A DNA stretch of 64,000 nucleotides from Acanthosepion esculentum (Eukaryota > Mollusca > Cephalopoda > Sepiida > Sepiidae). The stretch lies in assembly GCA_964036315.1 (NCBI GenBank), contig OZ038509.1:34285499-34349498 (forward strand), given 5' to 3'. Shown one piece after another: positions 38,140 to 48,850 of the stretch. Position 1 is the first letter of the stretch, and each line of letters begins with the position of its first letter. Both the position numbers and the translations under genes were made by a program. The notes beneath the pieces are model-generated. The model made no database searches. It worked only from the letters and a program-made list of their open reading frames with translations, and had not been told where the DNA came from.

Positions 38140-39050
38140 TTTACTACGTAACTTAAAAATCGAAAACGGAAAAAATAAATAAATACCTAAATAAACAAAA
38201 TGACAATAAAATAAGCAAAATAAATTAATCCAAACAAATTACCAAGTCACACCTGTTAGAATAGACGAAATAGAATAAAAAATAAGAAACAAAATCAATA
38301 AATAAAGTAAATAATAAACAAATTAGCAAACTATTATGACCAAAATATTAGACTATAAAAATCAAAACAAAAAATCGGACGAAAAATAGCTATAACTGTC
38401 ATATAACGATAAAAAACGAATAAATAATATACTGCGTTACTTAATAATCGAAAACCAAAAAGAGAACAACAAATAAATAACAACAAGTAAAATTGATCTA
38501 AATACATCCAAATATATAAATAAACTAACAACCGATAAACTAGCCGTTTAGAAAAAACAAATAAAGATAATCAATCTAAATAAATAAATTAAAAACTGTA
38601 CCCGTCAAAATAATAGTCAGAACAAACAGCAACAATCAACCCCCAAAATTGAACAAATAGCTTTAATTATCTTCCAAAACAAAACTATTAAATAAGCTAT
38701 ATAAAAAAAATTATTACGTTAATAAAAACACCGATCAAAATAAAAATAAACAAATATATAAGATGAAAAAAAAAAGCAAAATAATTTGACCCAAATAAAT
38801 AAATAAACAAGTAAACGACTTCCGATAACATAACCGCCATAATAGACAAACCACAATAAGCTATATAAACAAATTTTTACTACGTTAATAAAAACACCGA
38901 TCAAAATAAAAAAATATATATGATAAAAAATATATATGATAAAAAATAAAAATAAAATTAAATAAAAACAAGAAAATAATTTGACACAAATAAATAAATA
39001 AACCAAAAAACCACTTCCGGTAAAATAACCGCCAAAATAGACTACCCACA
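38140..39050 (+). repeat. diverged tandem units, about 170-280 bp
   Basis: A segment containing TTTTACTACGTTAATAAAAACACC-like sequence recurs near 38145, 38430, 38710 and 38880, each followed by ATTTGACCCAAATAAATAAA-like and CCGATAA...AACCGCC-like stretches. The last two units are nearly identical. Confidence 0.6.
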
Positions 39051-39102
39051 ATGCATCACTGACCCGTATATATAAATAGCCGAAAAAAATAACAACACTC
39101 AT

Positions 39103-39141
39103 GGCCTGACGATTGCATCTAGCATGAAACAGACTGTCGCC
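39103..39141 (+). ncRNA. hammerhead motif at retroelement 3' end
   Basis: Stem I GGC/GCC (39103-39105, 39139-39141); CTGACGA 39106-39112 (position 7 is variable in hammerheads); stem II TGC/GCA with a T-T mismatch at the usual closing G-C pair; GAAA 39126-39129; stem III ACAG/CTGT with a 1-nt loop; cleavage triplet GTC ending 39138. All essential core bases are present. The weak points are the short stems I and II. Confidence 0.6.
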
Positions 39142-39146
39142 TCTAA

Positions 39147-39187
<41 letters not shown>
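39147..39187. repeat. (TA)n microsatellite
   Basis: TA array directly 3' of the hammerhead. Confidence 0.96.
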
Positions 39188-39190
<3 letters not shown>

Positions 39191-39204
39191 TATGCGTATA
39201 GGAG

Positions 39205-39300
39205 AGAGATCCACTTATAAAGGCTCAGACTGAGGAATCGGAGAGTCGAGTTCGAATTCCAGTCGAATCCATTACATTCACTTACGTGATAATAGCTATG
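39205..39300 (+). repeat. tRNA-like SINE fragment, family 2
   Basis: Box B-like GAGTTCGAATTCCAG near 39248-39263 after GAGGAATCGGAGAGTC. The same string occurs on the minus strand at 56096-56140. The box A half is damaged here. Confidence 0.45.
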
Positions 39301-39536
39301 GGTAAATAGCGTGTATTCTATAGCCTTGAATGGCAACTACTCTAGGAGAAAGACAACTCTGAATTCAAAACGTGCGGAGAATCGTTTGGGGACCTTGTGG
39401 CACGTAATGCAACAGGTCTCTGTATTTGGCCCTTCAAAAAGTGTGGTTGGTTCTGCACAAAGCGTTCACCACTATAATCAAAGCATATGTGCTGGTGTCT
39501 GGCTGTCGGTTCCTAGCTTCTTAACCCTCATACATC

Positions 39537-39537
<1 letters not shown>

Positions 39538-39597
<60 letters not shown>
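39538..39597. repeat. (TA)n microsatellite
   Basis: Uninterrupted TA array. Confidence 0.97.
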
Positions 39598-39601
<4 letters not shown>

Positions 39602-39659
39602 ATATTAGTGGTAAATATACACATACATATGCAATTATATATACACATACATATATGTA

Positions 39660-39990
39660 TCAAAATAATTCCAAGGGGATATGATCCAAGTAGAACTCAA
39701 TGTCCAGGACAGAGTAAGGATATAATAAAAAGACTTAAACACTAATATTCCATGGTCATAATTTATTCCATTAGAATCGTAAAAACGATCCAATTCATCA
39801 GACCTACAGATTCAAAAAAACAACTCCGGGAAAATATTAGTAAGAGTATATGTGTGAGAGTTTGGGAGGACATGGGATCTATATAGAGGGGTAACGGACG
39901 AGAGAGGCAGGGAGGTCCAAATGTGGAGGGGGCATTAACCTTTAACAGAGAGAAGATTTAAGGAAGGGTTTCAGTGAGAAAAGAGTGCGT
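39660..39990 (-). repeat. dispersed repeat pair, inverted copy
   Basis: The reverse complement matches 41565-41860: a CACTCC...TTAAACTTCTCTGTTAA pyrimidine-rich part, then GTAGGTCTGATGAATTGGATCG and a hairpin, then ATGGAATATTAGTGTTT. The TCTGATGAA plus hairpin looks like the 5' half of a hammerhead, but no GAAA strand follows. Confidence 0.6.
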
Positions 39991-40117
39991 ATTTTCAAAC
40001 GTCCAAAGATATACCGGAAGAGTGTACATTTCTTGGCGACATATACACCCCATAGGCGATAAAATCTTATCCCGCCTACACACCTACAACACATACATAC
40101 ACACACATACACACACA

Positions 40118-40119
<2 letters not shown>

Positions 40120-40186
<67 letters not shown>
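40120..40186. repeat. (TA)n microsatellite
   Basis: TA array flanked by short CATACA/CACACA repeats. Confidence 0.96.
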
Positions 40187-40189
<3 letters not shown>

Positions 40190-40372
40190 CATACACACGC
40201 CTAAAAAAACCGATTTCAAAACCCATGCTAAATTCGCTATAATTGAGATAATGGAAAAGTTTAGGTAAGATAACATTAGAATGATTTTAGGATTCCATGA
40301 AACTAAGTGGAGACGGCGCTCGGAAGCATATTGTCTAGCCGGGCCAAGCCATAAACTTAACAATATAGATAG

Positions 40373-40502
<130 letters not shown>

Positions 40503-41313
40503 CGTGTGTTTCATTCTATTTTCGCATTCTAGTACACATTTTCATATCCAAACACAGACACATTCATCGATGCGCGTATACGAATACACTTGCGACCTGG
40601 ATATGACGATAGGGAGATTTACAGGTGCGTGGAACCACCTCTTAAATGCTGTTGTTCTCAGGTCCACCCTGATCTGGGGTAGTAGTACGTGTTAGGGTCA
40701 CAGCTATGGGTAAACTGAGGTTAAAACACTATGAAATTATAAAAATGTATTTTTATAGTAAAAACACCAGCAATATATTTTGTAAAAATGTAACAGCAAT
40801 ACACCTTTTTCTATAATTTCTTAAAGATATCAAACTGCATTTCAAAATATAACTTCAACAAAACTACAACATAAAACCCACGTATCACCACCCCTAGTAA
40901 TTATCTCCACACAAACATCTATATGCTGGGTATAATCTATCATGTATTCAATTTTGAAAGCAGAATAACATATATCATATTTTTTTTATTATCTAAAGCT
41001 CCACCCAAGATTAAATTTCGACGTTAAATGACCCATAAAGAATTGATATGCCGTTAAACAAAACTATAAAAACAAAGAAGCCGAACACACACACATGCGT
41101 ATATTTTAATAACACAGACTCAGTGAAACTTCCTTCTAAATTAATTTAATTCTACTGTAACAGCCATTTAGGAAATCGAATTACTTATCTTAAATCCTGT
41201 TAGTAGTGTCGTGATGAAAATTTATAGAACGCTTTACGTCGAATTAAATTATATCATATGACAGGCGGATTCAGTGCTTGTAGTGAGTTATCGACACACA
41301 ATACTGGCCTCAC

Positions 41314-41315
<2 letters not shown>
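40503..41315. other. unassigned, no gene seen
   Basis: AT-rich; no coding frame or recognised repeat. Confidence 0.4.

Positions 41316-41375
<60 letters not shown>
41316..41375. repeat. (TA)n microsatellite
   Basis: Uninterrupted TA array. Confidence 0.97.
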
Positions 41376-41378
<3 letters not shown>

Positions 41379-41564
41379 AATATTAAATTAATGGTATTTT
41401 CATATATACATCTGCAGTATAAATTGGCTGGATTTTAAATTTTTATTGTGCCAAATGTCACCACAAATGTATCCACACGTTTCCGGTGTCAGTTTTTTAA
41501 TTTTAGGCTAGCGAATCGGTAGTGATTTATGCATCTGAAAATATTTCAATCTGTGTCTCACTCC

Positions 41565-41853
41565 TTTAAACCGTTATTTAACTCCTCTCTTTAAAACTTC
41601 TCTGTTAAATTTTAATCCCCACCTTCACCTTTAGGCCTTTCCTGTTCTTCTTTCTCCCGTTACACCTTTCTCTAGAGCTTTCATACATTTCCCTCTGAGA
41701 CTTGTTGCCCCCTCCCACACATACACTCACACTAAAGTTTTTTTTAAAGTTATATTTTACGATTTCTTTTTGAATTTGTAGGTTTGATGAATTGGATCGT
41801 GATTACGATTCCAATGTAATAAATTATAATCATGGAATATTAGTGTTTGAGCC

Positions 41854-41864
<11 letters not shown>
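41565..41864 (+). repeat. dispersed repeat pair, direct copy
   Basis: Partner of 39660-39990. The hairpin GGATCGTGATTACGATTCC at about 41797 is better preserved here, and TTTGATGAA precedes it. A TA array starts at the repeat's 3' end. Confidence 0.6.

Positions 41865-41932
<68 letters not shown>
41865..41932. repeat. (TA)n microsatellite
   Basis: Uninterrupted TA array. Confidence 0.97.
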
Positions 41933-41936
<4 letters not shown>

Positions 41937-41939
41937 TAT

Positions 41940-42578
41940 ATCATCATTCAAACATGTTACACTGAATAATATAGACATATTGTGTCTACTTATTATTCTA
42001 CTGATCCTTTCCCGTTGTGTAGAGTTAATCTGCGTGTTAAACGATTTGTAGTGTGGCCTATATAATTATTTACGAAAGTTGATTCTTGAGGAATACAATT
42101 CCTTAATGGACATTTGAATTCGTAAATAATACACCTTTCTGACAATAGCTCAATTAGATCTCATTTAAATATTCATGGAGACCTACCGGACACTATTCGG
42201 AATATACTTGTCGACAACACTAACATAATAGCATCATCCACTTGCAAAAATGGCTAAAAATAATGGAAGCCTTACTTATAAAAATAAACAAACCAACACT
42301 TAATAATATTAACTTTGAACATGGACATAATATCTTGACCGTGTTTTGAAACAAAAAAATGAATCACTTTATAAAACATACACATAACAAACTATTTCTA
42401 ATTCTAACAGTTGAAATATAATCCTTGATAATGGCTAAATGTATAGCCGAAAGCGCTCGGAAAAGAACATTCGGACAATTTTTATATAATTTATCCTCTG
42501 AAAAGAAAAACTTTATTAGATCGCACGAGAAATTATATAAAAAACTAAATAAAAGCACCTTGTCAGTCGTTTTTAATG
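41940..42578. other. unassigned; possible decayed repeat tail at 42420-42560
   Basis: At 42420-42465 a GATAATGGC...GCCGAAAGCGCTCGG pattern resembles a very decayed hammerhead-like tail. No gene. Confidence 0.3.
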
Positions 42579-42656
<78 letters not shown>

Positions 42657-42660
42657 ATAT
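42579..42660. repeat. (TA)n(TG)n microsatellite
   Basis: Long TA array with a short TG end. Confidence 0.96.
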
Positions 42661-43309
42661 ATTTAACGTATATATTTAATCATCCTCCTCAGTAAGGCAG
42701 GATGGGGCGCAAATTGTATTTTACGTGGGGAGCCCATACACAGATGTAAGGATATGGGCACCAGGACAAAAATCTTCCAGTCCCCCCGACCACTATCACG
42801 CTTGTATTGATATTACACCTACCCACCTCTCTGTGCAATGAGGAAGGTGCTGTCACATGGTTGAAAACTCCGGGACTGAGTGCCTTCTCCCATCTAAAAT
42901 GAGGAATTTTACTCCATAAGCTAACTCCTGTCCCAGACAGAGAATTAGATCAGAGGGAATGACAGGTGAAAGACAAAGAATAGTAGAAGATAAACGAAAG
43001 GTGTGTACTGAGTTAGCGAGAAATATCCGGACATATGCGAAATGTAATATCATCAGCCGAGTTACCGTGTACATCTATATGTATCTCATGAATTGAATCC
43101 GTTTATATGCATGTGGCAGAGAAAGTTTTTTTTTCTATTTTTTCTGAGTATGAATGTAATTGAAACCTTCGACTTTCAGAATAGAAAAAGAACGGGGGAA
43201 AGACGCACAATTACAGGCCAGCTCGTCATCGTTAGTTAAAGATTCTTGCTGATCTATGATTTACGTACGTATCCCAGAGCAACGCTGGTTCAAGTCAAAG
43301 GTTACTAAT
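42661..43309. other. unassigned, no gene recognised
   Basis: Less AT-rich than the flanks, but no known domain on either strand. Confidence 0.35.
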
Positions 43310-43314
43310 CTTTT

Positions 43315-43583
43315 TGTTGTGGTAGGATCCACCTAATTTGCATAGTGGAGTAGCGACCATATAAATATGGTTGGTACCGGGAAGAGAGGGGATCGAGTCA
43401 AGAGATCCAACCAGAGACTCTGCCCGACTGCGACTCAGTCAACACATTCTCCAGGAACGGTCTTCCCAGGAATATACAAAAGACTATATGTAAATATTGT
43501 GTACACTTTCTTGTTTCAATACATTTTGTTCTAAGTACATTTTGTGTTGCATTATTATTCCATGCATTAGTCAAGTTTCAACA
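43315..43583 (+). mobile_element. solo LTR 2 (269 bp)
   Basis: Begins TGTTG and ends CAACA, with an exact 5-bp duplication CTTTT on both sides (43310-43314, 43584-43588). A TATA-like TATAAATA at 43360-43367 suggests plus orientation. No internal retrotransposon sequence follows or precedes. Confidence 0.82.
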
Positions 43584-43589
43584 CTTTTC

Positions 43590-44239
43590 GATGAATTCCT
43601 TGACACAATTCTTCAGTAAATGCCTCATCCGAAAACACAAGACATCTCTACATCTCTTATAATTTTAATCTACGCGATGTTTCTGAAATGTTGTCGGCCT
43701 AAATAAGTACCTGCCCTCTAATCACATACTTGGTCATTTGGTCAGATCTTAACAAATGGCTCGGACTGAGAACCTTTAGCCAACTACTCTTTATTTCTTT
43801 GATTATTTTTCCTGCTTTCCTTCTGTCTGTCTTTATTTCTTCCTATATATTTAAAGAACAACATATATTTATACAAACAACACTCGCTCATACATACATA
43901 CATTTATACATACATACATACATACATACATACATTATATCTGAGATCATTTAGAATATGTAGCTCCCTCTATCTAGACGAGGAACTTTGATTATATTGA
44001 CAGTACATTCAAGTATCCTACTTACTTCATACTAAGCATAACTTAAGCTCTAAGCATATATGTAAAGGAAAACTTCAGATACACTAATAAACGTGTTAAA
44101 CTTTTCCCTAATGATACTAAATATCTGTCTTTAAAAACAAATCTATTTTCTTAAATATATATTGATTAACTTAAAAGGCCTTGGAATTAAAAGCGTCCAA
44201 ACATTTACTATGTAATAATATGTAACAATAAATACGTTT

Positions 44240-44242
<3 letters not shown>
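43590..44242. other. unassigned; (CATA)n at 43890-43936
   Basis: Short CATA repeats; otherwise AT-rich with no gene. Confidence 0.4.

Positions 44243-44286
<44 letters not shown>
44243..44286. repeat. (TA)n microsatellite
   Basis: TA array ending next to the Penelope-like remnant. Confidence 0.96.
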
Positions 44287-44294
<8 letters not shown>

Positions 44295-44301
44295 CCCTGC
44301 T

Positions 44302-44832
44302 ATGGTTAGTAAATGCCCGGTCTATCTCCGTTTACCGTGGTTGGGTCGTACTAGTGAGTCCTTTGCCAAGCAGATTTCATGTAGTTCACGGGAATGTTAT
44401 TTTGCAGCGAACGTCCGTGTTGTTTTTCAAACTAGGTCTGTCCTTTCATCTGTGTATAAAGATGTTCTACCCCGACACCATATTAATTCAGTTATTTATC
44501 GCTTCAAATGTAGTTGTGGATGCGACTACATAGGTAGAACGACACAGCGCTTGGACGCTAGAATAAAATAACACGTACCTGCGAAAATATTAAACAATAA
44601 TTTTTCGTTGGGCGATTCCATTCGAAATACGTATGGGTCGTCGATTGCAGATCATCTAATAAATAATCCTACTTGCGCGTTGGATTTTAGTGTGACCTGG
44701 TTTACCGTTTTGGCCAGGGCACACTCTGTATTCTATCTCAGGGTGTTGGAGACTTTGTACATCAGGTCCAGGCGACCGTCTCTTTGCAAACAAAGAGACT
44801 GTTTGCTTGGGCTTGCTGTGCTGTGTCTCTAG
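44302..44832 (+). pseudogene. Penelope-like element C-terminus (GIY-YIG), copy 2
   Basis: One frame with a single internal TAA at 44569-44571. It reads VFQTRSVLSSVYKDVLP, then SVIYRFKCSCGCDYIGRTTQ and RLDARIK, stop, then SSIADHLINN and VLETLYIRSRRPSLCKQRD. The VIYxxxCxCGxxYIGRT segment is the GIY-YIG core of Penelope-like elements, with R in LDAR and the later His and Glu in place. The RT part is absent. A hammerhead-like motif follows at 44963-45005. A TA array bounds the 5' side, and another (45057) lies past the 3' side. Confidence 0.82.
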
Positions 44833-44962
44833 CATCTTGAGTGGTATTACTTTAATTTTATACACGTGTAATGTTATACACTTGTATTTATCTTTCTCTT
44901 CCCTGCCCTTCATTCATGTCACCCATAACAAATATTTTTCTCATAATTTCTATTCCCCGTTA

Positions 44963-45005
44963 AACAGTTCTGATGAGAGGGGACGAAACCGGTTAACTGG
45001 TGTTT
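44963..45005 (+). ncRNA. hammerhead-like motif downstream of Penelope copy 2
   Basis: CTGATGAG (44970-44977) and CGAAAC (44984-44989) are exact core strands; ACCGG/CTGGT with loop TTAA makes stem III. The base after stem III is G where the cleavage site must be A, C or U, and stem II is nearly absent. It is the right place for a Penelope hammerhead, but likely inactive. Confidence 0.5.
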
Positions 45006-45054
45006 TATTTTAAATCTAACATGGCCGTTAATAAAAAATTAGTTTTTTATGCCT

Positions 45055-45056
<2 letters not shown>

Positions 45057-45099
<43 letters not shown>
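45057..45099. repeat. (TA)n microsatellite, left side of mariner insertion
   Basis: Directly abuts the transposon's left end. Confidence 0.96.
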
Positions 45100-45102
<3 letters not shown>

Positions 45103-45939
45103 GACGATGGGTAAATTGTCGTCATATTATATTTTTAATTTCATGCATGCGCGTTGCTTATTTTTGATTTTGTCGATGGAACAGTATAGCAGGGCACAGT
45201 CTGTGAGAAAAAAGAGCACCATGATGCGATTCCCTCCGCCAGAAATTTGGAAACGGCATACTGTACGGCTTGGCATTTGTGCCTGAAGCTCCCATTTCAG
45301 AGTGTTTCGGTATCAATCTGATGATAGTGCCGAGGATTCGGCTTTCCGAATCTTCTGCACTGTCCTCAATTGAATGAGACTAATGTGATTACTTCGATAC
45401 GACAGCTCGGAAAATTCACTCTGATCGTTTTCATAAGAAAAGAACTCTCGAATTTGTTGGTGAGAGGCCTAAATCAAGTGCATTGAGGAGGTAGTACTGC
45501 ACTGGGTCAAGAGGGTGGCTGCTGAACGACCTTATGACTGGCAGCAGTACTCTACGCCATGCCAGACAAGCATGAGACCCCAGTCATGGCTATCAGACAT
45601 TTTCTGCGACCACCTCTCCCCTTACATCCACCTAACTCTCCAGATCACACCCCTTTGATTATTATGTGTGGAGCACAGTTGAATGAGAGACCAACAAAAC
45701 TCCAAAGATAAACTGAGGGCAAGTATTATGGCAGCATTCACCAACTTAAACAAGGAGACCGTCCCGAAGAGCTGCAGGAGATTCCAAAGTCTGGAGGCCG
45801 TGTTTGAAGCAAATGTCGAACAAATTTACTCTTTATTTGAATATATTTTTGTGTAATTTTGGTAAATATATCTGTTAAAATGAGATATCAGTATTATTGT
45901 CATATTTGCGTAATTTGAACGACAATTTATTCATCGCAG

Positions 45940-45943
<4 letters not shown>
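45100..45943 (+). pseudogene. mariner-type transposon, internally deleted, in (TA)n
   Basis: The ends are related as inverted repeats: CGATGGGTAAATTGTCGTC near 45105 and, inverted, GCGATGAATAAATTGTCGT near 45920-45940. The transposase is broken. The N-terminal part near 45225 reads RFPPPEIWKRH with frame changes; the C-terminal half has VLHWVKRVAAERPYDWQQY, SWLSDIFCDH, SPDH..LDYYVWS in two frames, then IMAAFTNLNKET. The middle with the first catalytic Asp is missing. Same family as 23790-24500. TA tracts lie on both sides, as expected for a transposon that duplicates TA. Confidence 0.78.

Positions 45944-45978
<35 letters not shown>
45944..45978. repeat. (TA)n microsatellite, right side of mariner insertion
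   Basis: Continuation of the interrupted TA array. Confidence 0.95.
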
Positions 45979-45979
<1 letters not shown>

Positions 45980-45982
<3 letters not shown>

Positions 45983-46615
45983 GTCATTCGTGATCTGTTC
46001 ATTTCTGATGATGATGCACTTGTGGCAAAATCCCTAGAGGAAGCTCAAGAATTTTCAACCGTTTCTCTGTTGCATGCAACGCATTTGGTCTTACCATTAG
46101 CATAAAGAAAACGGAAGTGATTCACCAGCTACTTGTCCACAGTAAATTGTGAGTGTCAGACAACCTTCAATTCCCAGACACTGCTATACAGATTGATGGG
46201 AAGAACTTGCTGTGAAGTCATTTACATATTTATGATGAATGCAAATGCATCCTTTCATGATGAAAGGACAAATAGGATCTCCAAACGTAAAAGTGCATTT
46301 GAGAAGATTCGCCACCGCCTATGGAATGAGAGAGGTATCAAATTGGACACCTAAATACGGGTTTATAGAACGACCATTTTGACCACATCGTTGTACAGCT
46401 CAGAATTATGGATCCATATAGGGTCCCATATCAGTCTGCTGGATGACTTCTACAAAAGTCGTCTCTGTGGCTATACACTTGACGATGGAGAGTTCAATGC
46501 TGATCTACCTACAGAATGCAACATTGGTGGAATTGAGACTTTCCTGATGCAGTCACAACTCCGCTGGGCTGGTCATGTTATATGTATCGCAACAAAATCA
46601 TTCAGAAATTTCTAA
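45980..46615 (+). pseudogene. LINE reverse transcriptase C-terminus, decayed
   Basis: Begins at the catalytic region: VIRDLFISDDDALVAKSLEE (LFADDAAL-like box with changes), then, in another frame, CNAFGLTISIKKTEVIHQ, later FEKIRHRLWNERGIKLDT, and near the end GIETFLMQSQLRWAGHVICI. This order (FADD, GLxISxKKTEVM, LWxxRGIKLxTK, LRWxGHV) is typical of a large LINE family annotated as endonuclease-reverse transcriptase. At least four frame breaks. The sequence to about 46800 could be its 3' UTR. Confidence 0.8.
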
Positions 46616-46619
46616 ACTC

Positions 46620-47530
46620 TCAGCTGTATATGACCGCTTTCTCAGATCAATAGCCAAAAATGTTTTCGAGCGAGTGAAGGCAGTGGATTTTGACGATTAT
46701 CATACTTTTTCGAACCTTGTGGATTAGCGCTACAGAATCACAAACAAAAAATTGTACAAAAGAAAAGAAACAATATCATCTGAGGGCTTTCAACAGCAGC
46801 TATAATTAAAATGTAACTCGAAAAGAAAACAATGACATCGTCAAAATACTGACGTTACACACTACCTTAAACAAAAGGTTAGGAAGGAAACCCCCATTCG
46901 ATAACAGCTACAAGAGTTGAGAAACCCACTTTCCTTAAACAAAAATTGCTTTAAGCGAAAGATTTTATAAATTTCAACTTCAGTAGTCGTGGCTGCTCAA
47001 TGAATGGATGCCGAATATTTCTTTAAATAGGTAATATTACCATTAGCATTAGTATTACCATATAAGAGAGTAAACTAGTATCAATAAAATTTGTTTCAGT
47101 CTATACGTGATAGATTTAAAATGTCTTTGAACTGTAAAGTTATTTTTACTACGTGACGCTAAAATCTTCCTCCTTGTAAAACAGATGAAGCCATGCTTAT
47201 TTCAAACAAGTCTAAGTTTATGTTGTCTATTTTCTTGAATTTCTAACGTTTTGCAAAGGTGGAAAATCTTCGGAATTTTAGCAACGGCCTATTCAAGATT
47301 CCAACTGACATCAACCGATAGTTTCGATACCAGGATAACTCTTAACAAAATGGCTTTACAAACATGCTCTGCCCATTCTGGTTAATAGATGATTTGTAAA
47401 CGAAGCATTGCCGGTTATGTTAAAAACTATAATTATATTGTAAGGAAAAAATATAAAAAATGTTATTCAGTTCTAATTTACCTAGTCGTCAGTTTTTTTT
47501 TTTCAGCTTTCGATCAGCATGGCAATTCTT
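46620..47530. other. unassigned, no gene seen
   Basis: The first part may be the tail of the preceding LINE; the rest is not recognised. Confidence 0.4.
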
Positions 47531-47534
47531 TTTG

Positions 47535-47770
47535 TGTTCTTGTAACTTCGCTGGCATGAAGTGGAGTGATTATGTCGACACAATTTCTAAGAAAGTTTGT
47601 CCACTGTGTCGTGCCAGATAATCTTTCTCGTCAGAATTCATTTTGCACATTTATAAATCTACCATTTGTCCGTGCATTGAATATTGCTGTCATATCTGGT
47701 CTGGTGTTTCATCGAGATTCTTGACAAAATTCAAAGATGTCTCTCTAATGTAAGCTGGGCTCGCAATTTA
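47535..47770 (+). pseudogene. APE-type LINE fragment (RT C-terminus)
   Basis: Matches the 31585-31800 part of the long LINE: a W-x-DYVDTISKK-like start, the CRAR..SFSSEFILHIYKS region and ILDKIQRCLSNV, in shifting frames. Same orientation as the 29.3 kb copy. Confidence 0.6.
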
Positions 47771-48032
47771 CACGAACTATATAAAAACAAATCAGGTTTC
47801 TCACAAACAAATTCAGGAATCGCACTACACATGAAGTAGGCCTATACACGAGTCTATTCGTTATAGAGTTTTAAGAGAAAAAAAATCTTTTTTTTGTTGA
47901 AAAGAAAATATTACTATAAAGATATAGATTTAAAACAACTCCCAATGAATAAACCACTTTAAATTTTGATTTTCTTTTGTGTGTTAGCATTCTTTTTATA
48001 TTTTTATAATTTAAATATATATATATATATAT

Positions 48033-48275
48033 TGATGTGGACCCGAAGTAGGGGACACGGAAGGAAAACACGGAATACGGGTTAGAGGTAAGAAAGATAT
48101 ATTAAACAGAAAAGTTACAAAGAATAGTGTAAGAGTAAGCAGAGCTTACTATCCAGTGGTGTCCGATATTGGTATCGTACGCGGCTGCGCATTACTGGTG
48201 CTATTCCCATGATACTACCATTCACATAATAATATGGTACTGGGAGAGTCCATGATGTAGGAAAGTATCGGTCTC

Positions 48276-48281
<6 letters not shown>
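48033..48281 (-). mobile_element. solo LTR 3 (249 bp) in a TA array
   Basis: Starts TGATG and ends CAACA, with TATAT on both sides; because it sits in a TA array that duplication is less telling. The interior resembles solo LTR 1 near the AAGATATATTA stretch, suggesting the same orientation (minus). Confidence 0.6.

Positions 48282-48337
<56 letters not shown>
48282..48337. repeat. (TA)n microsatellite
   Basis: TA array between solo LTR 3 and the long hairpin. Confidence 0.95.
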
Positions 48338-48341
<4 letters not shown>

Positions 48342-48407
48342 TATAATATTTTTAGTTTTTAAAAATATGATTCCTTATATTTTTAAAAACTAAAAATATT
48401 ATAATAT
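48338..48407. repeat. perfect 31-bp inverted repeat
   Basis: Arms 48338-48368 and 48377-48407 are exact inverted copies around the 8-base loop GATTCCTT. It adjoins a unit (48410-48510) with GAACACCGGATT and TTCTTTCCT that recurs at 49610-49700. Confidence 0.9.
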
Positions 48408-48514
48408 AAGCTCTACTTCTGTATGGAGCACTGTCTTTTTGAAAATAAAGCTAAATACTAAGGAACACCGGATTATCTACCTAACGTGTTCTTTCCTATT
48501 TTTCTGCACACCTG

Positions 48515-48522
<8 letters not shown>

Positions 48523-48580
<58 letters not shown>
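48523..48580. repeat. (TA)n microsatellite
   Basis: TA array. Confidence 0.96.
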
Positions 48581-48584
<4 letters not shown>

Positions 48585-48850
48585 TGGTTCAATGTGTCGT
48601 GCAAGACAATCTTTCTCGTCAGAATTCATTTTACACATTTATAAATCTAGCATTCGTCAGTGCATTGAATACTGATGTCATATTTGGTCATGTGCACCTA
48701 CTATATATGACGAGATTCCTGACAAAATTCAAACTGTTCTTTTATTGCCCCTTTTCCCCCCTTTTTTCCCCCTAAAGTCTTCTTATATCCTTTCACTCTC
48801 AGTAATTCGTTGCATCCTAGTGGCTTTATTGCCTTGCTTGGTGTGAGATG
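48581..48850 (+). pseudogene. APE-type LINE 3' fragment
   Basis: CRARQSFSSEFILHIYKSSI then a 3' UTR ending GCATCCTAGTGGCTTTATTGCC...TTGGTGTGAGATG, parallel to 31650-32240. 5'-truncated at a TA array. Confidence 0.62.

Larger units (their letters stand above)
38023..39145 (+). pseudogene. GIY-YIG-type retroelement 3' end, copy 1
   Basis: 38023-38177 encodes KTCKFCFEEKIAIITF, LLNKRSELISKCRHENKF then LLRNLK and a stop. This CxxC...KRxELxxxCRHxxKFLLRN tail follows GIY-YIG domains in some invertebrate retroelement proteins, from my recollection of that family. A long tandem-repeated AT-rich stretch follows, then TATATAAATAG (39067-39080) and a hammerhead (39103-39141). The same order recurs at 52540-53196. 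Confidence 0.55.

Noticed and set aside
45315..45322. CTGATGA in the 45.1 kb region as a hammerhead
   Set aside because: It lies inside mariner transposase sequence and has no GAAA strand at suitable distance.
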